NCBI GenBank assembly: GCA_038043285.1
Contig: JBBTCJ010000150.1
Location: 1-29,012 of the forward strand
DNA from: JBBTCJ01 sp038043285
Lineage (GTDB): Bacteria > Planctomycetota > Phycisphaerae > UBA1845
Direction: 5' to 3'
DNA length: 29,012 nt
The notes below the pieces were generated by a model. That model saw only the letters and a program-made list of their open reading frames with translations, was not told where the DNA came from and did no database searches. Shown one piece after another: positions 1 through 7,252 of this stretch (the first letter of the stretch is position 1; each line of letters opens with the position of its first letter). The position numbers were made by a program, and so were the translations under genes.

Positions 1-24
1 CGGATCGATTTTCCGACAAGCTCA

Positions 25-56
25 CGCGCGCGGCCCCGTAACGAACGCCGCGCGCG
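25..56 (-). terminator. GC-rich hairpin downstream of the first gene
   Basis: The arms CGCGCGCGG (25-33) and CCGCGCGCG (48-56) are perfectly complementary over 9 bp around a 14-base loop. The hairpin lies about 55 bases beyond the stop codon of the minus-strand membrane protein gene, where a transcription end would be expected. No T-run follows on the minus strand, so it is not a classical intrinsic terminator. It could be a chance GC palindrome. Confidence 0.25.
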
Positions 57-111
57 GCTGGGGATGACTCGACCATTCAGACACGCCGGTTGCAGCTCGT
101 GATCGGAGGAT

Positions 112-609
112 TTACGGGGCCTTGGGTAGCGCCTCGCCGATGTCGGCAAGATGGCCGCCGTGCGAAATGGTCACCGAATACAGCTCGACGCATTCGGACC
201 AGTGCACGGCCAGCATCGCGTACGCCAGCAGGATTACCAACGTGCCGAGTTCGGTCACCCTGGCTGAACGGAAACGCAGAAGCGGATAGCTGCCGATCAT
301 CACCAGCCCGGTTTTGAAGAGCACGACCGAGGGGATTCCCAACCGCAGGATCCACCTTGCGATGGGGTTCTCCTCGTCGAGCATCCCCTGCTGGTGAGAC
401 AGGATGGTGAAGATCAGGTCGAAGGCGTTGAGCAGCCAGATGCCGAGTACGAGCAGGATCACGCGATGTGCACGGGCATCGACGATCCAATGCGAACACC
501 GAGCGTACCAACCTTGATCGACCGGCGAGGGCGCAATCGCGCTGCGCAGGATGCCGGACGGGGACCAGCTCATGCCGAACCTATCGGATGCGCGACGGGG
601 CGGGATCAT
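112..609 (-). CDS. Small multi-pass membrane protein (DUF5658-like)
   Basis: This gene encodes a protein of about 165 residues with three hydrophobic segments, at roughly residues 48-70, 92-111 and 119-138. The first segment contains N-A-F-D-L and is followed by a polar loop with L-D-E-E-N-P-I-A. A hydrophobic helix with an internal Asp, followed by an E-x-N-P loop, is what I associate with DUF5658-type membrane proteins; their function is unknown. The start is uncertain. ATGs at 615 and 609 lie inside a perfect palindrome (601-622). An ATG at 573 has AGG about six bases upstream and would give 153 residues. The open frame continues upstream to 1281, but that part is antisense to moaC and is not real. 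The gene is transcribed divergently from moaC. The protein is probably in the cytoplasmic membrane. Confidence 0.7.
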   Translation of the reverse strand: MIPPRRASDRFGMSWSPSGILRSAIAPSPVDQGWYARCSHWIVDARAHRVILLVLGIWLLNAFDLIFTILSHQQGMLDEENPIARWILRLGIPSVVLFKTGLVMIGSYPLLRFRSARVTELGTLVILLAYAMLAVHWSECVELYSVTISHGGHLADIGEALPKAP

Positions 610-622
610 CTGCATGATCCCG
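601..622. promoter_or_regulatory. Perfect 9-bp inverted repeat over possible start codons
   Basis: The arms CGGGATCAT (601-609) and ATGATCCCG (614-622) are exact reverse complements separated by CTGC. Two of the three possible start codons of the minus-strand membrane protein gene lie in it. As DNA it could be an operator in the moaC divergent promoter region. As RNA it would hide those start codons, or sit in the 5' leader if translation begins at 573. Confidence 0.4.
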
Positions 623-729
623 GCGGGATTCGCCCGATAACCCTGGATGATCCGTGTCCTCAGGCTCCCTTTTAGCGTATGCTTGGCCGCGCAGGGTGAA
701 CGGTCCGGAAGAACCAACGGAAACGGAAC

Positions 730-1248
730 ATGCCGACCAAACGGAAATCCACAAGGCGCCGCCGCGGCGCCGCGGGCGTCCTCCTGTCGCACCTGGGCCG
801 TGCCGGCGAGGCAAGGATGGTTGACGTGTCGGTGAAGGCGGTTACCGCGCGCGAAGCCGTCGCCTCCGCGGTGGTGGTCATGCAAGCGAAGGTACTCGCC
901 GCCCTGTGGCGCGGCACGCTGCCCAAAGGCGACGGGCTTGCGGTGGCCCGCGTGGCCGGAATCCTCGCCGCAAAGAAAACGCCTGAGATCATTCCCCTGT
1001 GCCACCCGCTGCCGATTGAGTTCCTGCAAGTCGATTTCGCCAAGGCCGGCGCGGGGCGACTCTGCGTAACATGCACGGCGCGAACCTCGGGCAAGACCGG
1101 TGTGGAGATGGAAGCCATGGTCGGCGTCGCCGTCGCCGCGTTGACCATCTACGACATGGTCAAATCTGCGGACAAATCTGTCGCCATCGGCCCGGTCCAG
1201 CTTGAGTCCAAACGCGGTGGTAAGAGCGGGGCGTATCGCCGCCGCTAA
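730..1248 (+). CDS. moaC: Cyclic pyranopterin monophosphate synthase MoaC
   Basis: MoaC converts the cyclic dihydro-GTP intermediate made by MoaA into cyclic pyranopterin monophosphate, an early step of molybdenum cofactor synthesis in the cytoplasm. The 172-residue protein carries the family blocks in order: MVDVS (30-34), LPKGD (64-68), IIPLCHPLPIEF (87-98), GKTGVEMEAM (121-130) and LTIYDMVKS (138-146). The residues matching the known active site are present: Lys66, His92, Glu126, Glu128, Asp142 and Lys145. Length is normal apart from a very basic N-terminal tail (residues 3-12). The Shine-Dalgarno is weak (GGAAACGGAA just upstream). No other moa gene is in the window, so the pathway genes are dispersed. 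The gene is divergent from the membrane protein gene on its left, and 87 bases separate it from the polyprenyl synthase on its right. Confidence 0.96.
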   Translation: MPTKRKSTRRRRGAAGVLLSHLGRAGEARMVDVSVKAVTAREAVASAVVVMQAKVLAALWRGTLPKGDGLAVARVAGILAAKKTPEIIPLCHPLPIEFLQVDFAKAGAGRLCVTCTARTSGKTGVEMEAMVGVAVAALTIYDMVKSADKSVAIGPVQLESKRGGKSGAYRRR

Positions 1249-1274
1249 CTCTCTCCATGCGCGCGGTGTCACGG

Positions 1275-1293
1275 TTTTCAAAACCTTTGAAAA
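1275..1293. promoter_or_regulatory. AT-rich inverted repeat, candidate operator
   Basis: TTTTCAAA (1275-1282), ACC, TTTGAAAA (1286-1293) is a perfect 8-bp inverted repeat, made almost entirely of A and T in a very GC-rich context. It sits 43 bases before the ATG of the polyprenyl synthase. An overlapping palindrome, GGTTTT-C-AAAACC, covers 1273-1285. It looks like a binding site for a dimeric regulator, probably controlling the downstream gene. The stem is too AT-rich to work well as a terminator for moaC. Confidence 0.45.
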
Positions 1294-1335
1294 TAATTGT
1301 ATGGGTACAGGATCCGCGGGTAGCGTCGGGCGTAC

Positions 1336-2316
1336 ATGAACCTCGGTATGGTCAATTTGCAGGAGCTTTATGCGCCGGTTCGGTCGGAGCTGGCCGCGAC
1401 CACGCGCATCTTCGACGACGAGTTGGTCGGCGAATTCCCGTTCGTCAACGAATTCTGCGCCGCCGTGCGCTCCTACCGGGGGAAGATGCTCCGCCCGGCG
1501 CTGTTGCTACTCTCCGGCAAAGCCGCCGGATGCCTCCGTCGCCAACACCCGACGCTTGCGGCCGTCGTCGAGATGGTGCACATGGCGACCCTGGTGCACG
1601 ATGACGTGCTTGACGAGGCGGACCTTAGGCGGCAAGAGCCGACGGTCGCCGCAGTCTCAGGCAACGTCTCGGCCGTGTTGCTGGGCGATTATCTCATCAG
1701 TCACGCATTCCATCTTTGCAGCGGGTTGGAGAGCCAATACGCGTGCCGCCGCGTCGGAGCGACTACCAACGTGGTGTGTGAGGGGGAGCTGCTCCAAAAC
1801 CGCCATCGAGGCGATTTGGAGCTGACCGAGGATGTCTATTTCTCGATCATCCGCCGCAAGACCGGGGCGCTGACCGCCGTCGCGTGCGAACTGGGCGCCA
1901 AGTACGCCGGTGCGGACGACGCCGTGGTCTCCGCCTTGCACGACTACGGAATGTCCGCGGGCGTTGCGTTCCAGATTATCGACGACGTGCTCGACGTCGT
2001 CGGCGAGCCGACGGAAGTGGGCAAGACGCTGGGGCTTGACCTGGCCTCCGGGAAACTGACGCTGCCAACGCTTCATGCGATCGCGTCGGGAAACGCCGTC
2101 GCCGCGCGGGTCATTCGAAGGGCGCTCGCGGGATCGCCCCCTACCTTGGAACGGTTGCGAGACCTGCTCACGGAAACCGGCAGCGTGGACTACGCCGTCA
2201 ACGTGGCCCGCGAAATGGTCGCGGAGGCAGTCGGCAAGCTCTCGCTGCTCCCCTGCGGAGAAGCCCGGCAGTCGCTGACCGCCATGGCTGAATTCATCGT
2301 TCAACGAACTTCCTGA
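1336..2316 (+). CDS. ispB: Long-chain (all-trans) polyprenyl diphosphate synthase
   Basis: This enzyme adds isopentenyl diphosphate units to an allylic primer, usually to make the side chain of a respiratory quinone. The 326-residue protein shows GK-x-LRP (49-54), the first aspartate-rich motif DDVLD (89-93) followed by ADLRR, Lys175-Thr176, and the second aspartate-rich motif DDVLD (216-220). The first motif lacks the two-residue insertion seen in bacterial farnesyl diphosphate synthases, and the residue five before it is a small Ala84. By the family rule this opens the pocket for products of C30 or longer. Exact chain length (hepta-, octa- or nonaprenyl) cannot be read from sequence, so ispB is used in the general sense. 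An alternative ATG lies five codons in, at 1351. The AT-rich inverted repeat just upstream may regulate the gene. Confidence 0.9.
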   Translation: MNLGMVNLQELYAPVRSELAATTRIFDDELVGEFPFVNEFCAAVRSYRGKMLRPALLLLSGKAAGCLRRQHPTLAAVVEMVHMATLVHDDVLDEADLRRQEPTVAAVSGNVSAVLLGDYLISHAFHLCSGLESQYACRRVGATTNVVCEGELLQNRHRGDLELTEDVYFSIIRRKTGALTAVACELGAKYAGADDAVVSALHDYGMSAGVAFQIIDDVLDVVGEPTEVGKTLGLDLASGKLTLPTLHAIASGNAVAARVIRRALAGSPPTLERLRDLLTETGSVDYAVNVAREMVAEAVGKLSLLPCGEARQSLTAMAEFIVQRTS

Positions 2317-2752
2317 CCGATCGGCGGCCCCGGAATTCCTCAATGCCTGCCGGCGCTTTTGGGCGACGGGCATGGCTGAGGCGTCGTCGCAGCCGCAGGA
2401 CAGGCGTTGACTCCCGCCGGGCCTCTTCTCGCGCGTTGGTCCCTTCCCATCCGCTGTTGCACCACGGCGTGTCTGGATTGCCTTGATTTGGATTGGGCGG
2501 AAACCTACGATCTGCCGATGCTCAGTAGGGACGCGGAATGATTCGCACGGTTTCAGGCACAGCCTGCCGGCGGAGTTTGCCCGGCGATCGGCGGGCAAGC
2601 ATCCGCGCGAAGAGTATCCAAAGTCAATCGGTTTTCCAGCGCAGGCGCGACCTGAAGGCTGCGGCTCGCGTGGGGCCAGTTCTTCGGTGCTTCTACTTGG
2701 CAACGGGTTTCCGTGGCGTCCTTTTCGATACCTCCAGGGAGCGGACCCGGGC
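2317..2752. other. Intergenic spacer
   Basis: These 436 bases separate the polyprenyl synthase from the secreted protein gene. An open frame extends upstream from 2753 to 2483, but its residues look random. The strong ribosome binding site and signal peptide at 2753 argue that this stretch is leader rather than coding. Apart from one promoter-like pair (2483-2511), I see nothing I can name. Confidence 0.5.
2483..2511 (+). promoter_or_regulatory. Sigma-70-like promoter candidate
   Basis: TTGATT (2483-2488) and TACGAT (2506-2511) are separated by exactly 17 bases. Each hexamer matches the consensus at 4 of 6 positions. It would give the secreted protein gene at 2753 a long leader of about 235 bases. 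Matches of this quality also occur by chance. Confidence 0.22.
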
Positions 2753-3904
2753 ATGAACTCGGCACTTGCGATGACGGCCCCGTGGTTTCGCGGCGCGTCC
2801 GGCTGGACCCTGCCGCGGATGGTTCCGATTTTTCTTGCTGCATGCGCGGGAGCTCGGGCCCAAACCGCCTCCGGCCCGCCGCCAACTGGTCCGTCCCAGG
2901 TTGGCGCCGCGGATGCTTACGGTAACGCCCAATCCGATCTTCCCGAGCGCCGAACCCTGGGGATCTTCGACCGTGTGGATTGGTGGGAGCAGCCGCTGTC
3001 CCATTCCACGCTGGGTCAACCGCAGCGTTCCCGCGGCGACGCGGCCATTTTTTCGCTGCCCGGGGACATCCTGGGGCTTCGGACGATGCAAACACTGACG
3101 CAGACCGCTTCACCCTCGGTGATGGCCAACGTTAGTCCGCAACAGCGAGCCGCGATCAGCCGCTATGGAGGCTTCGGTGACCGCCGGAAGCCCCCCGATG
3201 AGGACATCGTCGGCAGCGCTCTGTCGCGGAAGTTCAACTTGATGGCCGCCACCTCGCGCTACGCCCCGGTGTACCGCGCCATCGCCCAGCGCGGCTCGCT
3301 CCTGGCTCTGCGCACCAGCGTCTTGCGGACGCCGTTTGACGCGGCCGGCGTGCCCGAGGCGGCTGACGGCGGAGCTCCGCTCGACGTCCGGTTGGCCGGC
3401 GACGTGGAGGCCGCGATGAAGCAGGCGCTGGGTCGTGCCTGGGAGCGGTTCTCGGGCGAGGAGTATCGCCTGGCTGCTCGTGCGTTCGAAGCCGTGTTGA
3501 CCCTCGATCCCGACAACGCGGAAGCGAGGATCGGCGGCTTGCTGTGTCAGGCTGCGACGGGTTCAGCCGCCACCAGCGTCGTGGTGGCGGCGGAGTTGGC
3601 CCGCCGCGTGTCGAATCCGTTCGTCCTTGACCCCCGCGCTGCGGATCACTTTGCGACGGAAAAGGCTTTGCTGCCGATGCTGCTGGAGGCGCGAGTGCGG
3701 GTGGAGTCCGCCGCGGCTGCCGAGAACCCGGCATTGCGGGCGACCTACGCGCTGGTGTTGTGGTACCTGGGTGAGCGCGAGGAGGCGATCCGGGCGGTGG
3801 AGGCGGCCGTGCGAAGCCGCGGCGGTGTGGAATTCGCCGCTTGGCCGGCCCAAATGCGCGCCGCCGTTCCTGCCGCGGACCCTCCGACCCCCACCGGGGG
3901 GTAG
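2753..3904 (+). CDS. Secreted protein with TPR-like helical repeats, unknown function
   Basis: I do not recognise this 383-residue protein as a named family. The start at 2753 is chosen because AGGGAG (2736-2741) sits upstream and the N-terminus then reads as a signal peptide: Arg13 and Arg22, a hydrophobic stretch at about 24-31, and an A-R-A cleavage site before Gln37. Residues 38-215 are low in recognisable motifs. Residues 225-260 (L-G-R-A-W-E-R-F then A-A-R-A-F-E-A-V-L-x-L-D-P-D-N-A-E-A) have the pattern of one tetratricopeptide-type repeat, and 326-353 (A-L-V-L-W-Y-L-G-E-R-E-E-A-I-R-A-V) look like a second. Such repeats bind other proteins. The gene ends 77 bases before the sugar dehydratase gene on the same strand, so a role at the cell surface is possible but unproven. 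Confidence 0.75.
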   Translation: MNSALAMTAPWFRGASGWTLPRMVPIFLAACAGARAQTASGPPPTGPSQVGAADAYGNAQSDLPERRTLGIFDRVDWWEQPLSHSTLGQPQRSRGDAAIFSLPGDILGLRTMQTLTQTASPSVMANVSPQQRAAISRYGGFGDRRKPPDEDIVGSALSRKFNLMAATSRYAPVYRAIAQRGSLLALRTSVLRTPFDAAGVPEAADGGAPLDVRLAGDVEAAMKQALGRAWERFSGEEYRLAARAFEAVLTLDPDNAEARIGGLLCQAATGSAATSVVVAAELARRVSNPFVLDPRAADHFATEKALLPMLLEARVRVESAAAAENPALRATYALVLWYLGEREEAIRAVEAAVRSRGGVEFAAWPAQMRAAVPAADPPTPTGG

Positions 3905-3981
3905 CCAGGGTTCGATAATCGTATGGTTTGATGATCGGGAACAGGGGATCCCCGCTCCGTTCGCCGTAGCGGCGACGAATC

Positions 3982-6036
3982 GTGTCTTGCGTCGATGTAC
4001 AGGAACAGTCGAGGCGGACAATCGACGAAGGGATCGAAGAACGCGAACAGGGTGTGGCCAGTGAACCCAACATTCCGCGGGATGGCGCGGCGGTCGACTA
4101 CTTGCGCCGCCGCGCGTTCTTAGTGATCGGCGCCCACGCGGTCCTGTTCGCGCTGGCGCTGATTTCAGCCTTCCTCCTGTCCTACAATTTTCGATTCGCC
4201 ACGCAGGACGGTTTCGTCTGGTTCCACTCGCTTTACCTGCCGCTGCTGGCCCTCGCGCTGCCGGTCAAGCTCGCGGTGTTCGCCTGGACCAAGCAGTACC
4301 GCGGTTCATGGCGCTACGTCGGGCTGCGAGACCTCTTTGGCGTCATCAGCGCTTCGTTAGTGGGAACCTTCTTCTTCCTAAGCGCCTTTTTCCTGCTTGA
4401 GAACCTCTGGTTCTGGAGGTTCGGACGTCCGCTCGTCGACACCTTCCCGATTCCGCGCCTTCCACAGTCATCAGTCTTTGCGCTGGACTGGGCCTGCACC
4501 ATCGCGTTCGTCTCGAGCGCGCGAATCGTGGTCCGCTTCTACTACGAGGACATTCAACCAGGGCGGGCAGCGGCATCGACCCGCGTTCTGGTCTGCGGCG
4601 GCGGCGACGCCGGGGAGGCCGTCCTTCGCGAACTGCTTCGGCTGGGAGGCTACGATTGCGTCGGGATTCTCGACGACTCGGCGGCGGTCGGCTCGCGCAT
4701 CCACGACGTGGAGATCGTCGGGCGCATCGCCGACATCCGTGAGGCCTGCTCCCGGCTCGAGATTCGCGAAGTGCTCATCGCCCTTCCCCATGCCTCGCCC
4801 AAGACCATCCGCAACCTCGTGGAAAGCTGCCAGGGGCTTGCCGTCTCCTTCCGTACCATCCCCGTGATGACCGACGTCATGGAGGGGCGCGTTCAAGTAA
4901 GTCAAATCCGCGAGGTGGACATTGACGACCTGCTCGGTCGAGAACCCGTTCGGCTTGACGCCGTGCAGATCGGTCGGCAACTGCACGGAATGCGCATTTT
5001 GGTCACCGGTGCGGGCGGGAGCATCGGAGCGGAGATGTGCCGGCAGATCGCGTCCTTTGAGCCGCAACGACTGATTCTGTTTGAGCGGGCGGAGAACAAC
5101 CTCTTTGAAGTCGAGCGCGAACTTCGCGCCAAGTCCCCCGGACTCAGCGTCGTTCCCTATGTCGGCGACATCACCGACCGTCCGCGGATGCACGCGATCT
5201 TCGCCGCGGAGCGCCCGATCGGCGTCTTCCACGCCGCGGCCCACAAGCACGTTCCCATGATGGAGTTGAACCCCGGTGAAGCCGTCAAAAACAACGTCGT
5301 CGGCACGATGGCCGTGGCCGACGCCTGCCTGGAGTTCGGCGTTCGGAAGATGGTGATGATCTCCACCGACAAGGCCGTCAACCCCACCAGCGTGATGGGC
5401 TGCACCAAGCGGGTTGCCGAAATGTACGTGCAAGGGTTGACCGGCCGCAAGGATACTCAATTCATTACCGTTCGATTCGGCAACGTGCTGGGCAGCAGCG
5501 GCAGCGTGGTGCCGATCTTCCGCAAGCAGATCGCCGCTGGCGGACCGGTCACCGTCACCCACCCCGACATGACCCGCTACTTCATGACCATCCCCGAGGC
5601 AGCCCAACTTGTTCTGCAAGCCGGAACCATGGGACGCGGCGGGGAGATCTTTATGCTGCACATGGGCGAACCGGTTCGCATCGTGGACCTTGCCCGGGAC
5701 ATGATTACGCTCAGCGGACTCCGTCCCGACGTGGACATCGAGATCGTCTTCACCGGAAGACGGCCGGGAGAGAAGCTCTTCGAGGAGCTTGCCAACGAGG
5801 GGGAAAACGTCGGACGAACGGATCATCCCAAGATCGGCATCTGGAAACACCGCGCTGAGGATTGGCCGACCGTCTGCGGCGGAATCGACAATCTGATCGC
5901 CCTGGCCGACGGTGGTTCGCTGGAGGACATTCAGGCTCAACTCCAACGAATCGTACCGGAATACCGACCGGGCGAGGACGGCGGCGACCGCGCCGATGCA
6001 TCGGCCCTGCCTGTGGGTACGCTCGCCGGCCGATGA
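3982..6036 (+). CDS. Membrane-bound nucleoside-diphosphate-sugar 4,6-dehydratase (WbpM/CapD type)
   Basis: Proteins of this type convert UDP-N-acetylhexosamines to 4-keto-6-deoxy sugars for surface polysaccharide or glycan synthesis. The 684-residue protein is full length for the long form. It has four to five hydrophobic segments (about 46-70, 83-102, 121-143 and 168-186), a first Rossmann domain (V-L-V-C-G-G-G-D-A-G at 202-211), and a C-terminal short-chain dehydrogenase domain with TGAGGSIG (342-349), HAAAHKHVPMME (417-428), STDKAVNPT (461-469) and MGCTK (472-476). The usual catalytic Tyr of the YxxxK motif is replaced by Met472, as in WbpM/PglF-type dehydratases, with Lys476 retained. GTG at 3982 is the longest start; another GTG at 4054 would remove 24 residues. 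No glycosyltransferase follows, so the final glycan is unknown. Confidence 0.93.
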   Translation: MSCVDVQEQSRRTIDEGIEEREQGVASEPNIPRDGAAVDYLRRRAFLVIGAHAVLFALALISAFLLSYNFRFATQDGFVWFHSLYLPLLALALPVKLAVFAWTKQYRGSWRYVGLRDLFGVISASLVGTFFFLSAFFLLENLWFWRFGRPLVDTFPIPRLPQSSVFALDWACTIAFVSSARIVVRFYYEDIQPGRAAASTRVLVCGGGDAGEAVLRELLRLGGYDCVGILDDSAAVGSRIHDVEIVGRIADIREACSRLEIREVLIALPHASPKTIRNLVESCQGLAVSFRTIPVMTDVMEGRVQVSQIREVDIDDLLGREPVRLDAVQIGRQLHGMRILVTGAGGSIGAEMCRQIASFEPQRLILFERAENNLFEVERELRAKSPGLSVVPYVGDITDRPRMHAIFAAERPIGVFHAAAHKHVPMMELNPGEAVKNNVVGTMAVADACLEFGVRKMVMISTDKAVNPTSVMGCTKRVAEMYVQGLTGRKDTQFITVRFGNVLGSSGSVVPIFRKQIAAGGPVTVTHPDMTRYFMTIPEAAQLVLQAGTMGRGGEIFMLHMGEPVRIVDLARDMITLSGLRPDVDIEIVFTGRRPGEKLFEELANEGENVGRTDHPKIGIWKHRAEDWPTVCGGIDNLIALADGGSLEDIQAQLQRIVPEYRPGEDGGDRADASALPVGTLAGR

Positions 6037-6281
6037 TTGCTCGGGCCTGAATGATTCATACCTATGTCGTGTCGTGCGTGCGGCATCAAGGGCATCGGGG
6101 CCTGTCCCCGGCGCGATCCCGCACCATGCCTGGTGCGCCGCCCTCAAAGGGCGACGCCGCGACGAACTCCAGAAGTCGTAGACGTGCGACGTATCATTCG
6201 TTCTCGCTGAATGTCGCGGCGACTTGGCACCTACGGCGGCCGTTTCGCGGCCCGGGGGGAGGCCGTCGAGGGGACGGAAAC
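6037..6281. other. Convergent intergenic spacer with small hairpins
   Basis: These 245 bases separate the converging dehydratase and NAD kinase genes. Two small hairpins are visible: CGGGG-CCTGT-CCCCG (6096-6110) and GCACCA-TGCC-TGGTGC (6121-6136). Neither is followed by a T-run. They may end transcription from one or both sides. No coding potential is apparent. Confidence 0.35.
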
Positions 6282-7124
6282 TCAGCTGCTGCTGGGGGAT
6301 CGACCCCAATGGAGTTTGCCGACGAGGTTGTGCCAGCGTGAATAGAGCGGATTCCGCACCGCCAGGAAATCATGCTCGAAACGGCGGATGCTCACTTGGT
6401 CACCCTTGGCGAAAGGGAACGACAATTGACCGTCGAGAATGACCGTCGTTCCCGGGTTCGCCGCCGCGGCGGTGATCTCGATCATCGCCTGCCGATCGAT
6501 GGCCAGGGGGCGATGGGTCAGCGAATGGGGATTGAGCGGTGTCAAGATGATGGCATCGACATCGGGTTGGACGATGGGACCGCCGGCGGAGAGGTTGTGG
6601 GCGGTGGAACCGGTCGGCGTGCACACGATCAGCCCGTCGCCGGCAACGGTCGTCAGCCGCTCGTGGTTGATGTCGATGTCCAGGCGGATCATGCGGAAGG
6701 GGGGGCCGGCCTGAATCACGCAATCGTTGACCGCCAGGCTGGTTCGATTCTCACCCGCGCCGGACCTGACGGCGACCTCAAGGATGGTCCGTCGGCTGAC
6801 CAGGGAGTCGTCGGTGAGAACCTGTTCGAAACACCGCTGCAGCTCGTCCACGGAGAACTCGGCGAGGTAGCCGAGCTTGCCGACGTTGACGCCGATGAGG
6901 GGGATCTGGTCGCGACCGAGTGAACGGGCCACGCCGATCAACGTGCCGTCGCCGCCCAGGATCACGATGCGCTGTGCAGCGGATTGCACGGCGGATCGGC
7001 CGTCGACGGAGAAGTCCGCGCCCACCAGCACGCAGCGCTTCACGGCGAAGGCGCGGAGGTCATCGAAGGCGCTGCGAGCGTCCTTCTTGTCCGGGTTGGC
7101 GAGGAGATGGACGCGGGTTTGCAT
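6282..7124 (-). CDS. nadK: NAD kinase
   Basis: NAD kinase phosphorylates NAD to NADP in the cytoplasm. The 280-residue protein has the hallmark GGDGT (57-61, with the catalytic Asp), the N-D motif (133-134), the conserved block GDGLIVCTPTGSTAH (162-176) followed by L-S-A-G-G-P-I (178-184), and N-P-H-S-L-T-H-R-P-L (198-207). Length and motif order are normal for bacterial enzymes. The ATG at 7124 is the first start consistent with the usual N-terminus; the longer open frame overlaps the dxs stop region and is not needed. The gene lies 128 bases downstream of dxs on the same strand. Association of nadK with ispA and dxs is seen in many bacteria, so co-transcription is likely. The symbol ppnK is also used. 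Confidence 0.95.
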   Translation of the reverse strand: MQTRVHLLANPDKKDARSAFDDLRAFAVKRCVLVGADFSVDGRSAVQSAAQRIVILGGDGTLIGVARSLGRDQIPLIGVNVGKLGYLAEFSVDELQRCFEQVLTDDSLVSRRTILEVAVRSGAGENRTSLAVNDCVIQAGPPFRMIRLDIDINHERLTTVAGDGLIVCTPTGSTAHNLSAGGPIVQPDVDAIILTPLNPHSLTHRPLAIDRQAMIEITAAAANPGTTVILDGQLSFPFAKGDQVSIRRFEHDFLAVRNPLYSRWHNLVGKLHWGRSPSSS

Positions 7125-7252
7125 GAGTCCGGCGGAATCGTTCAACCATCCAGTCCGCTTCTCGGTCTGGTCCTCGGCATGCGATCCGAACCGCGATGGT
7201 TGGGCACTGGACCAACCCTCATTCCCAGCAGCCTCTCCCCGACGAGCGCTGG

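Noticed and set aside
4471..6309. A 612-codon open frame on the minus strand.
   Set aside because: It is antisense to the sugar dehydratase, whose motifs are complete on the plus strand. Its translation is His/Asp/Gly-rich with no recognisable motif, as expected opposite a GC-rich gene.
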